A stretch of DNA of 64,000 bases. Source: Hafnia paralvei ATCC 29927 (lineage in GTDB: Bacteria > Pseudomonadota > Gammaproteobacteria > Enterobacterales > Enterobacteriaceae). Numbering within the stretch: position 1 is the stretch's first letter; every line of letters begins with the position of its first letter. The stretch spans positions 124,001-188,000 of the forward strand of contig NZ_LXET01000041.1 in assembly GCF_001655005.1 (NCBI RefSeq). Direction: 5' to 3'. Positions 8,954 to 16,998 of this stretch are shown in pieces. Position numbers and translations under genes: made by a program. The notes under the pieces are model-generated. The model ran no database searches, was not told the DNA's origin, and saw only the letters and a program-made list of their open reading frames with translations.

Positions 8954-9961
8954 TTATGGCTCTTCGCGCGTCATACCAAAATGTTTGTAGGCATGATTGG
9001 TTGCCATACGCCCTCGCGGCGTACGCTGCAAAAATCCCTGCTGAATGAGATAGGGCTCCAATACGTCCTCGATAGTTTCTCGCTCTTCGCCGATAGCGGC
9101 TGCAAGGTTATCAAGTCCAACGGGTCCCCCCATAAACTTATCAATCACCGCCAGCAGCAATTTTCGGTCCATGTAGTCGAAGCCTTCAGCATCAACATCC
9201 AACATATTCAGCGCTTGCGTTGCCACATCCGCGTCAATGTTGCCGTCGGCACAGACCTCCGCATAATCTCGCACGCGGCGCAGCAGACGGTTAGCAATAC
9301 GCGGTGTACCACGTGAACGACGAGCCACCTCGTGTGCGCCTTCTTCTGTCAGTGACAATCCTAAGCATTGAGCACTACGACCCACGATATGCTGTAAATC
9401 AGCCACCTGATAAAACTCAAGACGCTGCACAATACCAAATCGATCGCGTAACGGTGAAGTCAGAGAACCCGCTCGGGTCGTTGCGCCCACCAGCGTAAAG
9501 GGAGGCAAATCAATCTTGATAGACCTTGCGGCTGGACCTTCGCCAATCATGATATCAAGCTGATAGTCTTCCATCGCTGGGTACAGAATCTCTTCAACCA
9601 CCGGAGACAAACGATGAATTTCGTCAATAAACAGCACATCATGTGGCTCAAGATTTGTCAGCATAGCCGCTAAGTCACCCGCCTTCTCTAGCACGGGTCC
9701 AGATGTGGTACGCAAATTCACGCCCATTTCATTCGCGACAATATTTGCCAATGTCGTTTTGCCCAATCCCGGCGGGCCGAAAATCAGCAAGTGATCGAGC
9801 GCATCACCACGCAGCTTGGCCGCTTTGATGAAAATCTCCATCTGACCACGCACCTGTGGCTGCCCGACATATTCAGATAGGCTTTTAGGACGGATAGCAC
9901 GATCGATAATCTCTTCTTCGCTCTGCACTTCCGCAGTAATCAGACGGTCAGCTTCAATCAT
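8954..9961 (-). CDS. ruvB: Holliday-junction branch-migration ATPase RuvB
   Basis: A 335-aa AAA+ motor that forms hexameric rings on DNA arms and drives branch migration with RuvA. Walker A GPPGLGKTT lies at residues 62-70, Walker B FIDEIH near 111-116, and sensor/arginine-finger segments such as GATTRAGSLTSPLRDRFG are intact. The C-terminal winged helix ends with IQQGFLQRTPRGRMAT. It follows ruvA on the same strand with 22 bp between them, forming the SOS-inducible ruvAB operon. Confidence 0.98.
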   Translation of the reverse strand: MIEADRLITAEVQSEEEIIDRAIRPKSLSEYVGQPQVRGQMEIFIKAAKLRGDALDHLLIFGPPGLGKTTLANIVANEMGVNLRTTSGPVLEKAGDLAAMLTNLEPHDVLFIDEIHRLSPVVEEILYPAMEDYQLDIMIGEGPAARSIKIDLPPFTLVGATTRAGSLTSPLRDRFGIVQRLEFYQVADLQHIVGRSAQCLGLSLTEEGAHEVARRSRGTPRIANRLLRRVRDYAEVCADGNIDADVATQALNMLDVDAEGFDYMDRKLLLAVIDKFMGGPVGLDNLAAAIGEERETIEDVLEPYLIQQGFLQRTPRGRMATNHAYKHFGMTREEP

Positions 9962-9983
9962 CCTTCATTTACCTCATTGGCGA

Positions 9984-10604
9984 TTACAGCGCCGCGCGCA
10001 GTGCATCACGAATTAACGTTTCACTGTCTGCATCTGGTTTGGCAATTTTGCTTATCATACGGCTTGCTTCCTGCGGTTTATAACCAAGAGCAATCAGCGC
10101 GGATACCGCCTCCCCTTCAGCATCAATTTCGCTGGCAGGTTTTTTCGCTGCTGGTACCGGCAAATCACTATGATTATTGAACAAATCACCGGTGAGTCCT
10201 TTAAAGCGATCCTTCATTTCCACCACGAGACGTTCGGCCGTTTTCTTACCCACGCCGGGAAGTTTGACCAGCGTGCTCACTTCTTCGCGTTCAATCGCCG
10301 TAACAAATTGCTGGGCAGACATGCCTGATAAAATTGCCAGCGCCAGTTTTGGCCCTACACCATTGACTTTAATCAGCTCGCGAAACAGCGCGCGCTCTTG
10401 TTTATTATTAAAACCGTACAGCAACTGCGCATCTTCACGCACCACAAAATGAGTGAAGATAATAACTTCCTGTCCTAGTTCGGGAAGCTCATAAAAACAG
10501 GTCATCGGCATGTGGACTTCATAGCCTACGCCGTTGGCTTCCAGCAGCACTTCTGGCGGCTGTTTTTCCAGAATAATTCCTCTGAGACGACCTATCACGC
10601 GCAA
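9984..10604 (-). CDS. ruvA: Holliday-junction binding protein RuvA
   Basis: A 206-aa protein with an N-terminal OB fold (MRVIGRLRGIILEKQPPEVLLE), two helix-hairpin-helix motifs (the second visible as LVKLPGVGKKTAERLVVEMKD, here quoted across the motif only in part: LPGVGKKTAERLV) and a C-terminal domain that contacts RuvB (EAVSALIALGYKPQEA). As a tetramer it holds the four-way junction open and loads RuvB. It is the first gene of ruvAB; a LexA box lies 57 bp upstream of its start, so DNA damage should induce it. Confidence 0.97.
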   Translation of the reverse strand: MRVIGRLRGIILEKQPPEVLLEANGVGYEVHMPMTCFYELPELGQEVIIFTHFVVREDAQLLYGFNNKQERALFRELIKVNGVGPKLALAILSGMSAQQFVTAIEREEVSTLVKLPGVGKKTAERLVVEMKDRFKGLTGDLFNNHSDLPVPAAKKPASEIDAEGEAVSALIALGYKPQEASRMISKIAKPDADSETLIRDALRAAL

Positions 10605-10652
10605 TTCCTCTTAAATAGTAAACTCTTTCATTATGACCTACAGCTTATACCA

Positions 10653-10680
10653 TAAAAAAGGCTGGATGAATATCCAGCCT
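10653..10680 (-). promoter_or_regulatory. LexA (SOS) box of ruvAB, also a likely ruvC terminator hairpin
   Basis: The perfect palindrome AGGCTGGAT-gaat-ATCCAGCCT (10659-10680) contains CTG-N10-CAG at 10662-10677, the LexA consensus, and resembles the SOS box known upstream of E. coli ruvA. Read leftward as RNA from ruvC the same DNA forms a 9-bp hairpin followed by TTTTTTA (10658-10652), a rho-independent terminator. Confidence 0.82.
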
Positions 10681-10698
10681 ATTATAGTTCGATCTGAT

Positions 10699-11220
10699 TT
10701 ACTTTAAACGCCCACGAGCAAGATTCAACCGAGTCGGACTCGCGCGTAATGCGTTCTGGCTGACATGGCAATGCGTGATCGCCACAGCCAACGCATCAGC
10801 GGCATCCGCCTGTGGATTCGCAGAGAGTTTCAGCAGTGAACGCACCATATGCTGAACCTGCGCCTTTTCCGCAGCGCCGGTTCCAACGACCGTCTGCTTG
10901 ATCTGCCGCGCAGCATATTCGAATACGGGCAAATCAACGTTGACGGCAGCAACAATGGCCGCACCACGAGCCTGGCCTAGCTTTAAGGCCGAGTCTGCAT
11001 TCTTCGCCATAAAAACTTGTTCAATAGCAAAAATATCTGGCTGGAACTGGGTGATGATCTCACTAACGCCGGCATACACCAGCTTCAGGCGAGTGGGTAA
11101 ATCATCGACAGAGGTGCGAATGCACCCGCTGCCGAGATATTCGAGCTTTCGCCCCACCTGACGGATCACACCATATCCCGTGATCCGTGAGCCGGGGTCA
11201 ATCCCGAGGATGATACTCAT
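10699..11220 (-). CDS. ruvC: Holliday-junction resolvase RuvC
   Basis: A 173-aa RNase H-fold endonuclease that cuts Holliday junctions symmetrically after RuvAB branch migration. The start region MSIILGIDPGSRITGYGVI carries the first catalytic Asp (D8). Further acidic residues are in FAIEQVF and the C-terminal DAADALAVAITH. Its ATG overlaps the stop of yebC (GAATGAG), so it is translationally coupled to yebC, while the hairpin below it separates it from ruvAB as in E. coli. Confidence 0.97.
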   Translation of the reverse strand: MSIILGIDPGSRITGYGVIRQVGRKLEYLGSGCIRTSVDDLPTRLKLVYAGVSEIITQFQPDIFAIEQVFMAKNADSALKLGQARGAAIVAAVNVDLPVFEYAARQIKQTVVGTGAAEKAQVQHMVRSLLKLSANPQADAADALAVAITHCHVSQNALRASPTRLNLARGRLK

Positions 11221-11963
11221 TCCAGAGTAGCCGCAACCTCGTCGGAAACTTCACCGTTGTGATAAACTTCCTGCACATCGTCACAATCTTCCAGCATATC
11301 GATCAGACGCATCAGCTTAGGTGCTGTTTCTGCATCCATTTCCGCCTTAGTGGAAGGTATCATAGAAACTTCAGCGGACTCAGCAACCAGACCGGCAGCA
11401 TCTAACGCATCTTTCACTTCGCCAAAAGTTTCCCATGGGGTGAAGACGTCGATAGCGCCGTCATCATAGGTCACTACGTCATCAGCACCCGCTTCCAACG
11501 CCGCATCCATCACGGTATCTTCGTCCAGACCCGGTGCATAGGAAATAACGCCTTTCTTGGTGAACAGGTAAGAAACAGAACCATCAGTTCCCAGATTCCC
11601 CCCCGTTTTCGTGAAAGCATGACGCACTTCAGCTACGGTACGGTTGCGGTTATCACTCAGGCACTCAACCATGATCGCAGAACCACCAGGACCATATCCT
11701 TCATAGATGATGGTTTCCATGTTGGTATCATCATCACCGCCTACACCACGCGCGATTGCACGGTTCAACGTATCGCGGGTCATGTTGTTGGACAGCGCTT
11801 TATCGATAGCCGCGCGCAGACGTGGGTTCGCACCCGGATCACCACCGCCTAATTTCGCAGCAGTAACCAGCTCGCGAATAATTTTGGTGAAGATTTTACC
11901 GCGCTTAGAATCCTGCGCGGCTTTACGGTGTTTCGTGTTGGCCCACTTACTATGACCTGCCAT
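11217..11963 (-). CDS. yebC: YebC/PmpR-family protein (probable transcription or ribosome-associated regulator)
   Basis: A 248-aa member of the widespread YebC/TACO1 family. The start at 11963 gives the conserved MAGHSKWANTKHRKAAQDSK; the frame extends 24 codons upstream but that part is not conserved. Family members have been described as DNA-binding regulators and, more recently, as factors that help translation of difficult peptide sequences; which applies here cannot be read from sequence. Typical motifs GGDPGANPRLRAAIDKAL and YEGYGPGGSAIMVECL are present. It overlaps ruvC by four bases. Confidence 0.95.
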   Translation of the reverse strand: MAGHSKWANTKHRKAAQDSKRGKIFTKIIRELVTAAKLGGGDPGANPRLRAAIDKALSNNMTRDTLNRAIARGVGGDDDTNMETIIYEGYGPGGSAIMVECLSDNRNRTVAEVRHAFTKTGGNLGTDGSVSYLFTKKGVISYAPGLDEDTVMDAALEAGADDVVTYDDGAIDVFTPWETFGEVKDALDAAGLVAESAEVSMIPSTKAEMDAETAPKLMRLIDMLEDCDDVQEVYHNGEVSDEVAATLE

Positions 11964-12081
11964 ATGTTTCTCCGGTAAAAGCCGTAGGGCTTTAAAAATG
12001 ACAAACTTTACGCCTGTTAGGATGAATAGTGGCAAACGCCAAAAGTTAACCTCTTAAACGATTTGCCACACAGGCACTTAA

Positions 12082-12516
12082 TCAATGAACGAGTTCTTCA
12101 ATCGCCTGCCGGTTGCTCCACGACTTGGTGAGCTGGGCAGCCTGCTCAACGTCTAGCCATTGATAAGCCAGATGTTCCGTCAGCGGGATCTCTCGCTCCG
12201 ACGGCAGCGCCAGACAGAACCAGTGCTCCAAATTGCGAGTCACACCGGGTGCATAGCGATGGCGCAAATGCGCAAATAACTCAAACTCCACACAGTGCTG
12301 ACAGTCCGTCAATAACAGGTTTTCACCTGTAATATCAATACCCACTTCTTCCTTTACTTCACGCTGTGCGGCGTGCGGCGCAGATTCGCCCTCTTCCAGA
12401 CTGCCGGTAACCGACTGCCAGAAATCAGGATCGTCGCGCCGCTGTAACATCAGCACCCGACCACTCTGGCGAGCATAAATGACCACCAGAATCGACTCAG
12501 GACGCTTATATGCCAT
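12082..12516 (-). CDS. nudB: Dihydroneopterin triphosphate diphosphatase NudB
   Basis: A 144-aa Nudix hydrolase that removes pyrophosphate from dihydroneopterin triphosphate in folate synthesis. The Nudix box GX5EX7REUXEEXGU is visible at about residues 38-60 (GSLEEGE..QREVKEEVG). Its ATG overlaps the aspS stop by one base (TAATG), so it is co-translated with aspS. A little shorter at the N-terminus than the E. coli protein. Confidence 0.94.
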   Translation of the reverse strand: MAYKRPESILVVIYARQSGRVLMLQRRDDPDFWQSVTGSLEEGESAPHAAQREVKEEVGIDITGENLLLTDCQHCVEFELFAHLRHRYAPGVTRNLEHWFCLALPSEREIPLTEHLAYQWLDVEQAAQLTKSWSNRQAIEELVH

Positions 12517-14306
12517 TAGGCTTTCTCTGCTTCGTCTGCGCTGCCCTTTTTGGCAACCACAGAGATAGAGAGTTCCTGCAATGACGCAGGATTTGCAAAA
12601 CTTGGGGCATCGGTCAGAGGATCAGCCGCTGCCGTTGTTTTAGGGAACGCAATAACATCGCGGATGTTATCGGTACCGGTCAACAACATCACCAGACGAT
12701 CCAGACCAAAGGCCAGACCTGCATGTGGTGGAGTACCGTATTTCAGCGCGTCCAACAGGAAGCCAAACTTATCGCGCTGTTCCTGTTCAGTGATCCCAAG
12801 AATACCAAATACGGTTTCCTGCATTTCGCCGTTATGGATACGCACAGAGCCACCGCCTACTTCATAGCCGTTCATGACCATGTCGTATGCGTTAGCAATT
12901 GCGCCGACGGGATGAGCCTTCAGCTCGGCTGGGGAGATATCGCGTGGCGCAGTGAATGGATGGTGCATCGCAGCCAATCCACCTTCACCGTCGTCTTCAA
13001 ACATAGGGAAGTCGATAACCCACAGCGGAGCCCAGCTATCTTCGTTAGTCAGCTTCAGTTCGCGACCCACCTTCAGACGCAACGCGCCCATCGCATCGGT
13101 AGCGATTTTGCTCGTGTCGGCACCAAAGAACAGAATGTCTTCACTTTGTGCACCGGTACGTTCCAAAATAGATTCTAAAACATCAGCGTTCAGGAATTTG
13201 GCAATTGGGCTTTGAACTCCTTCCATTCCCGCAGCACGGTCATTGACCTTCATCCACGCTAAACCTTTAGCACCATAGATGCTGACGAACTGACCGTATT
13301 CATCAATGATTTTACGCGTCAGATGTGCACCACCGGGTACGCGCAGCGCAATGACTCGGCCTTTAGGATCATTCGCTGGACCGGAGAAGACTTTGAAATC
13401 AACGTCTTTAACCAGATCGGCAACGTCCACCAGCTCCAGTGGGTTACGCAGATCGGGTTTGTCGGAACCATAACGACGCATCGCTTCAGCAAACGTCATC
13501 ACTGGGAATTTGCCCAGATCAACACCCTTGATTTCCTGCCATAAAGAGCGAGCCAGTTCTTCCATCACTTCACGCACTTGTTCTGCGCTCATGAAGGAAG
13601 TTTCCACATCGATCTGAGTAAATTCAGGCTGACGGTCAGCACGCAGGTCTTCATCGCGGAAGCACTTAACGATCTGATAGTAGCGATCGAAACCAGACAT
13701 CATCAGCAGCTGTTTGAACAACTGTGGGGACTGCGGCAATGCGTAGAACTTACCTTTATGTACACGGCTTGGAACCAAATAGTCGCGCGCACCTTCAGGC
13801 GTTGCCTTGGTCAGCATCGGCGTTTCGATGTCAAGGAAACCGTGGTTATCCATGAAACGACGCACAAACGCAGTGATGCGCGCGCGCGTTTTCAGACGCT
13901 GCGCCATTTCTGGACGACGCAGGTCGAGGTAACGATATTTTAGGCGATTTTCTTCACTGTTAGTCTGGTTGAAATCTAACGGTAAAGGTTCTGAACGGTT
14001 GATGATAGTCAGCGCGTGACCAAACACTTCCACTTCACCCGTGGACATCTCTTTATTCTTTTGGCTATCTGGACGTGCACGCACGGTACCCGTGATTTGC
14101 ACACAGAATTCGTTACGCAGCTCTGAAGCCTGCTGGAACGCTTCCTGATGATCCGGATCGAAGAATACCTGTACCACGCCTTCACGGTCACGCAGATCGA
14201 TGAAGATTAAACCACCCAGATCGCGGCGGCGATGTACCCAACCGCAAAGCGTCACTTCCTGACCCTCATGGGACAAATTCAACTGCCCGCAATAATTAGT
14301 ACGCAT
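12516..14306 (-). CDS. aspS: Aspartyl-tRNA synthetase
   Basis: A 596-aa class IIb synthetase that charges tRNA-Asp. The start at 14306 gives MRTNYCGQLNLSHEGQEVTL, the conserved N-terminus, with an AGGAT ribosome site; the 11 codons upstream in frame are not conserved. It has the OB-fold anticodon-binding domain (1-110), class II motif 1 (FLDIETPMLTKATPEGARDY), motif 2 (FRDEDLRADRQPEFTQID), the bacterial GAD insertion and motif 3 (GLAFGLDRLVMLL). The C-terminus is slightly extended and acidic (KKGSADEAEKA). It heads the transcript with nudB. Confidence 0.98.
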   Translation of the reverse strand: MRTNYCGQLNLSHEGQEVTLCGWVHRRRDLGGLIFIDLRDREGVVQVFFDPDHQEAFQQASELRNEFCVQITGTVRARPDSQKNKEMSTGEVEVFGHALTIINRSEPLPLDFNQTNSEENRLKYRYLDLRRPEMAQRLKTRARITAFVRRFMDNHGFLDIETPMLTKATPEGARDYLVPSRVHKGKFYALPQSPQLFKQLLMMSGFDRYYQIVKCFRDEDLRADRQPEFTQIDVETSFMSAEQVREVMEELARSLWQEIKGVDLGKFPVMTFAEAMRRYGSDKPDLRNPLELVDVADLVKDVDFKVFSGPANDPKGRVIALRVPGGAHLTRKIIDEYGQFVSIYGAKGLAWMKVNDRAAGMEGVQSPIAKFLNADVLESILERTGAQSEDILFFGADTSKIATDAMGALRLKVGRELKLTNEDSWAPLWVIDFPMFEDDGEGGLAAMHHPFTAPRDISPAELKAHPVGAIANAYDMVMNGYEVGGGSVRIHNGEMQETVFGILGITEQEQRDKFGFLLDALKYGTPPHAGLAFGLDRLVMLLTGTDNIRDVIAFPKTTAAADPLTDAPSFANPASLQELSISVVAKKGSADEAEKA

Positions 14307-14414
14307 AACGATATCCTTTGGCTTTCTTATATACTTCACCGATGCCGCACCCGAACGTAGGCCGGGTGGGTGCTGCCTGTGCAGCCCTATTTAAACTAGT
14401 TAACTCAGTGCTTT

Positions 14415-14618
14415 CTAATTCTCTGACTTCACTGACTTTGGCTTAAAGTCAGTGGCATACCATCCGGTCCCCTTCAATTGGAAACCCGCGGCAGAAACGC
14501 GTTTTTTCAGCGTCGGTTTTCCACACGCCGGACAATCAACCAACGGCGCATCAGACATTTTTTGCAATTTCTCTAACTGATGATTGCAGTCGCTACAAGC
14601 GTATTCGTAGATCGGCAT
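14415..14618 (-). CDS. FmdB-type small zinc-ribbon protein
   Basis: A 67-aa protein starting MPIYEYACSDCNHQLEKLQK, with two CxxC pairs (CSDC and CPAC) that should bind one zinc, as in the FmdB/CxxC_CXXC_SSSS family. Function is unknown for most members. A frame extension to 14735 exists but would precede the invariant MPIYEY start. It lies about 100 bp upstream of aspS on the same strand and may be co-transcribed with it. Basic C-terminus (KPKSVKSEN). Confidence 0.88.
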   Translation of the reverse strand: MPIYEYACSDCNHQLEKLQKMSDAPLVDCPACGKPTLKKRVSAAGFQLKGTGWYATDFKPKSVKSEN

Positions 14619-15032
14619 AGCTAGTGATAGATTACATGTTTGATGAAAAAAGGCGGCTATTATAAAGGAAATTCGCCGCTGCGATAAGAGCGGGCGCGCA
14701 CTTTGCGCGGAATCTCGCCATCGATTAAAAACCACCCATTTTATTGCTTTTAAGACGCTATCGGCCTAGCTGTTTATTTTTACAGCGAAATAGTACATGA
14801 CTGTCCATTTTGACGCTTATCCTAATCAATAAGAGTTGATAAGAATCAATCAAATACTACAAATTCGTCGTCGAATAGATCTTTTGCCCTTCACAACTTA
14901 ACGGAACCTATCAGGCAATAGGTACACCACGATGTGCTTGAAAGTCTTGGAGAAACAAATTACGCCCGCGCTCATCCAAGGCAATCATCTATGGTATATT
15001 TTTTAAAGTCCCTACTCAGGAGCAACGTAGAA
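14619..15032. other. Divergent intergenic region between the zinc-ribbon gene and yecE
   Basis: No gene seen. The region should contain leftward and rightward promoters. A rightward frame opens at 14934 but reaches the conserved YecE sequence only at 15033, so it is treated as leader. No convincing repeat or operator was found. Confidence 0.4.
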
Positions 15033-15851
15033 ATGATGTATATCGGTTTGCCTCAGTGGCAACATGCAGCTTGGCATAAAATTGGATTACGCGACCTTGC
15101 TGATTACAGCCGATATTTTAACTGCGTCGAGGGCAACACCACATTTTACGCACTACCAAAGCCAGAAATTGCCAGACGCTGGCGTGACATGACCGATGAT
15201 AATTTTCGTTTCTGCTTTAAATTTCCGTCGATCATCAGCCATCAGGCCGCGCTCATACAGTGCACTGAACAGCTTAGCGCCTTCTACTCCAGTTTACAGC
15301 CCGTACATTCACGCATCGGTCAGCTTTGGCTACAACTTCCCGCCGCCTTTGCGCCTCAGCATTTACCGCGTCTGTGGCAATTTTTAGATGCATTGCCCAA
15401 AGAATTCACCTATGGCGTAGAAGTACGGCACCCTGATTTCTTTGCCAAAGGGGAAGCTGAGCGTGCGTTTAACCGCGGCCTGCATGAACGACAAATTAAC
15501 CGAGTCTTGCTAGACAGCCGACCGGTGCATCATGCCAAACCTCTCACACCCGCGGTACGCGATGCACAACAAAAAAAGCCCAAGCTACCTGTTCACGCTG
15601 TACTCACTGCTGATAACCCACTGGTGCGTTTTGTTGGCGGTGATGTTTTAGAAGACAACCGTCTTTGGCTGCAACAATGGGAAAAGAAATTAGCGGATTG
15701 GAGCCATAGCCATACTCCTTATCTTTTTATTCATACGCCTGATTGCACAGATGCGCCACAGCAGGCTCGCGCACTTTGGCCATTGCTGAGCCAAAAAATA
15801 AAGCATCTTCCACCACAGCCAGATTGGCCGTTGCAAACCTCGTTATTCTAG
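15033..15851 (+). CDS. yecE: YecE, DUF72 family protein
   Basis: A 272-aa DUF72 protein of TIM-barrel type, function unknown. The start was set at 15033 because an AGGAG site lies nine bases upstream and the conserved family N-terminus (MYIGLPQW) begins there. Conserved features include FNCVEGNTTFYALP, FRFCFKFP, the HP-F-AKGEAE segment and the C-terminal SLF. In E. coli the gene lies near yecN, as here. No enzymatic activity can be assigned from sequence. Confidence 0.9.
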   Translation: MMYIGLPQWQHAAWHKIGLRDLADYSRYFNCVEGNTTFYALPKPEIARRWRDMTDDNFRFCFKFPSIISHQAALIQCTEQLSAFYSSLQPVHSRIGQLWLQLPAAFAPQHLPRLWQFLDALPKEFTYGVEVRHPDFFAKGEAERAFNRGLHERQINRVLLDSRPVHHAKPLTPAVRDAQQKKPKLPVHAVLTADNPLVRFVGGDVLEDNRLWLQQWEKKLADWSHSHTPYLFIHTPDCTDAPQQARALWPLLSQKIKHLPPQPDWPLQTSLF

Positions 15852-15990
15852 AATCTAGGTCACAAGTTTAACCGAACTGATGGTTTAACGAACGAACTCC
15901 GTACCCGCCAGCGATTTTTCCTAGGGACAATTTTCCGATGTCTCGCTATTATTCATCTGCCGGTAAATTATTGGGCGATGGAGCTAAAAA

Positions 15991-16386
15991 ATGGTAAGCG
16001 CGCTTTATGTCGTGCTCGGCGCACTGTTATTGATCAAACTGTCTTTGAACGTCGTCAAACTGCGTATGCAGTATCGTGTGGCCTACGGTGACGGCGGGTT
16101 TTATGAACTACAGACTGCGATACGTGTTCATGGCAACGCAGTGGAGTACATTCCTATTGCAGCCATTTTGCTTGTCATGATGGAGATGAATGGCTCTCTG
16201 ATCTGGATGATTCACGTATGTGGGATCCTTTTGATCGCGGGTCGGTTGATGCATTCTTATGGATTACGCCATCGTGAAATTCGCTGGCGCCGTTCTGGAA
16301 TGAGTGCAACCTATATTTCACTGGTATTGATGGTTTTAGCCAACCTCTTCTACCTGCCATGGGATCAGATGTTTACGCTAGATTAA
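15991..16386 (+). CDS. yecN: YecN, MAPEG-family membrane protein
   Basis: A 131-aa inner-membrane protein with about four hydrophobic helices and the MAPEG (membrane-associated eicosanoid/glutathione metabolism) signature region containing RVHGNAVEYIPIA. Glutathione-linked activity is suggested by the family, but the substrate is unknown. It lies 139 bp downstream of yecE on the same strand and ends before a hairpin shared with the opposing tisB-like transcript. Confidence 0.92.
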   Translation: MVSALYVVLGALLLIKLSLNVVKLRMQYRVAYGDGGFYELQTAIRVHGNAVEYIPIAAILLVMMEMNGSLIWMIHVCGILLIAGRLMHSYGLRHREIRWRRSGMSATYISLVLMVLANLFYLPWDQMFTLD

Positions 16387-16412
16387 TGCCTTTCTTAAAA
16401 GAGTCTGTGTTA

Positions 16413-16438
16413 AAGGAGGAGAGTTTCCTCTCCTCCTT
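16413..16438. terminator. Terminator shared by yecN and the tisB-like gene
   Basis: Eleven-base perfect stem AAGGAGGAGAG / CTCTCCTCCTT with a 4-base loop. It is followed by TTTAA when read leftward and lies 14 bases beyond the stop of the leftward tisB-like gene. Confidence 0.7.
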
Positions 16439-16452
16439 AGATGCGACTTGAA

Positions 16453-16542
16453 TCAGCTAACAAACCTTAACGCTGCTTCAAGCAGTTGCACGACGGCAAC
16501 CATGAATTTCGCAAGAACCGTCAATAGTTCAAGAAATTTCAT
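16453..16542 (-). CDS. tisB: TisB-like small membrane toxin of a type I toxin-antitoxin system
   Basis: A 29-codon frame encoding MKFLELLTVLAKFMVAVVQL followed by LEAALRFVS. Length and pattern match E. coli TisB as I recall it (same 29 aa, shared K-x2-VA-x2-QLL-x-A-x-L core, amphipathic helix with a Gln in the middle). TisB inserts in the inner membrane, collapses the proton motive force and promotes persistence after DNA damage. CGGAGAG lies seven bases upstream of the ATG. About 185 bases of leader precede it, with a LexA-overlapped promoter at 16734-16766 and a 20-nt target for the antisense-type RNA encoded at 16843-16924. Too short for routine annotation, hence easily missed. Confidence 0.85.
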   Translation of the reverse strand: MKFLELLTVLAKFMVAVVQLLEAALRFVS

Positions 16543-16609
16543 ACGCTCTCTCCGAGTAAGGAGCACTAACGATGGCTTTGCCTTTCCGCTGCCTATCAGC
16601 CATCGGATT

Positions 16610-16629
16610 GTTGAAAAACACTAACGTGC
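16610..16629 (-). promoter_or_regulatory. Target site for the IstR-like RNA in the tisB-like leader
   Basis: GTTGAAAAACACTAACGTGC on the plus strand. The leftward mRNA carries its complement about 70 bases upstream of the toxin start, matching the 5' end of the antitoxin RNA. A shorter related CACTAACG also occurs at 16564-16571 beside the toxin ribosome site, possibly a refolding element. Confidence 0.78.
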
Positions 16630-16733
16630 TTCCTTGAGTTAAGGCACCAATCGACACCACTCGCTATTGGCTAGGACTTAAAACTCGTTGCCCGTTTGCG
16701 GCTCAGAACACGTTACGCCTTTCAACAAAAGTG

Positions 16734-16766
16734 ATTATATGCCAGAATACTGTATATGCAACCAGT
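16734..16766 (-). promoter_or_regulatory. SOS promoter of the tisB-like gene with LexA box
   Basis: On the minus strand TTGCAT (16761-16756), a 16-bp spacer and TATAAT (16739-16734) form a strong sigma-70 promoter. ACTGTATATGCAACCAGT (16749-16766) contains CTG-N10-CAG and covers the -35 box, the classic LexA operator arrangement. Confidence 0.82.
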
Positions 16767-16842
16767 TGTTTTAATGCTGTTAGTTAAGATTGTTGTAATG
16801 CCCAATGAATTGACTTGCTCTGCTTGCCATCATATATTTATC

Positions 16843-16924
16843 ACGTTGAAGAACACTAACGTGCGCCGCGGCTACCAACCGCAGCGGAAAACAAAAAAAC
16901 CTCGTTTATCCACGAGGTTTTTTT
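16843..16924 (+). ncRNA. istR: IstR-like antitoxin RNA
   Basis: A rightward promoter TTGACT (16810-16815), 17-bp spacer, TATATT (16833-16838) predicts an RNA starting near 16843-16846. It ends at a terminator with stem AAAAAAACCTCG (16893-16904) / CGAGGTTTTTTT (16913-16924), giving about 80 nt, close to the 75 nt of E. coli IstR-1. Its first 20 nt, GTTGAAGAACACTAACGTGC (16845-16864), repeat the plus-strand sequence at 16610-16629 except for one A/G change. The RNA can therefore pair with the tisB-like mRNA leader over 20 bp with one G-U. Placement and logic match IstR-1 blocking the ribosome standby site. Confidence 0.82.
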
Positions 16925-16998
16925 GTTTTTGTCGCACACGTCGGAGACGCCAATCAAAAAAGCAATCCGCAGATTGCCTTTTCGATGTGACTTTTTGA

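Noticed and set aside
15033..15851. Longer YecE starting at 14934
   Set aside because: The extra 33 codons are not family-like and the AGGAG site supports the start at 15033.
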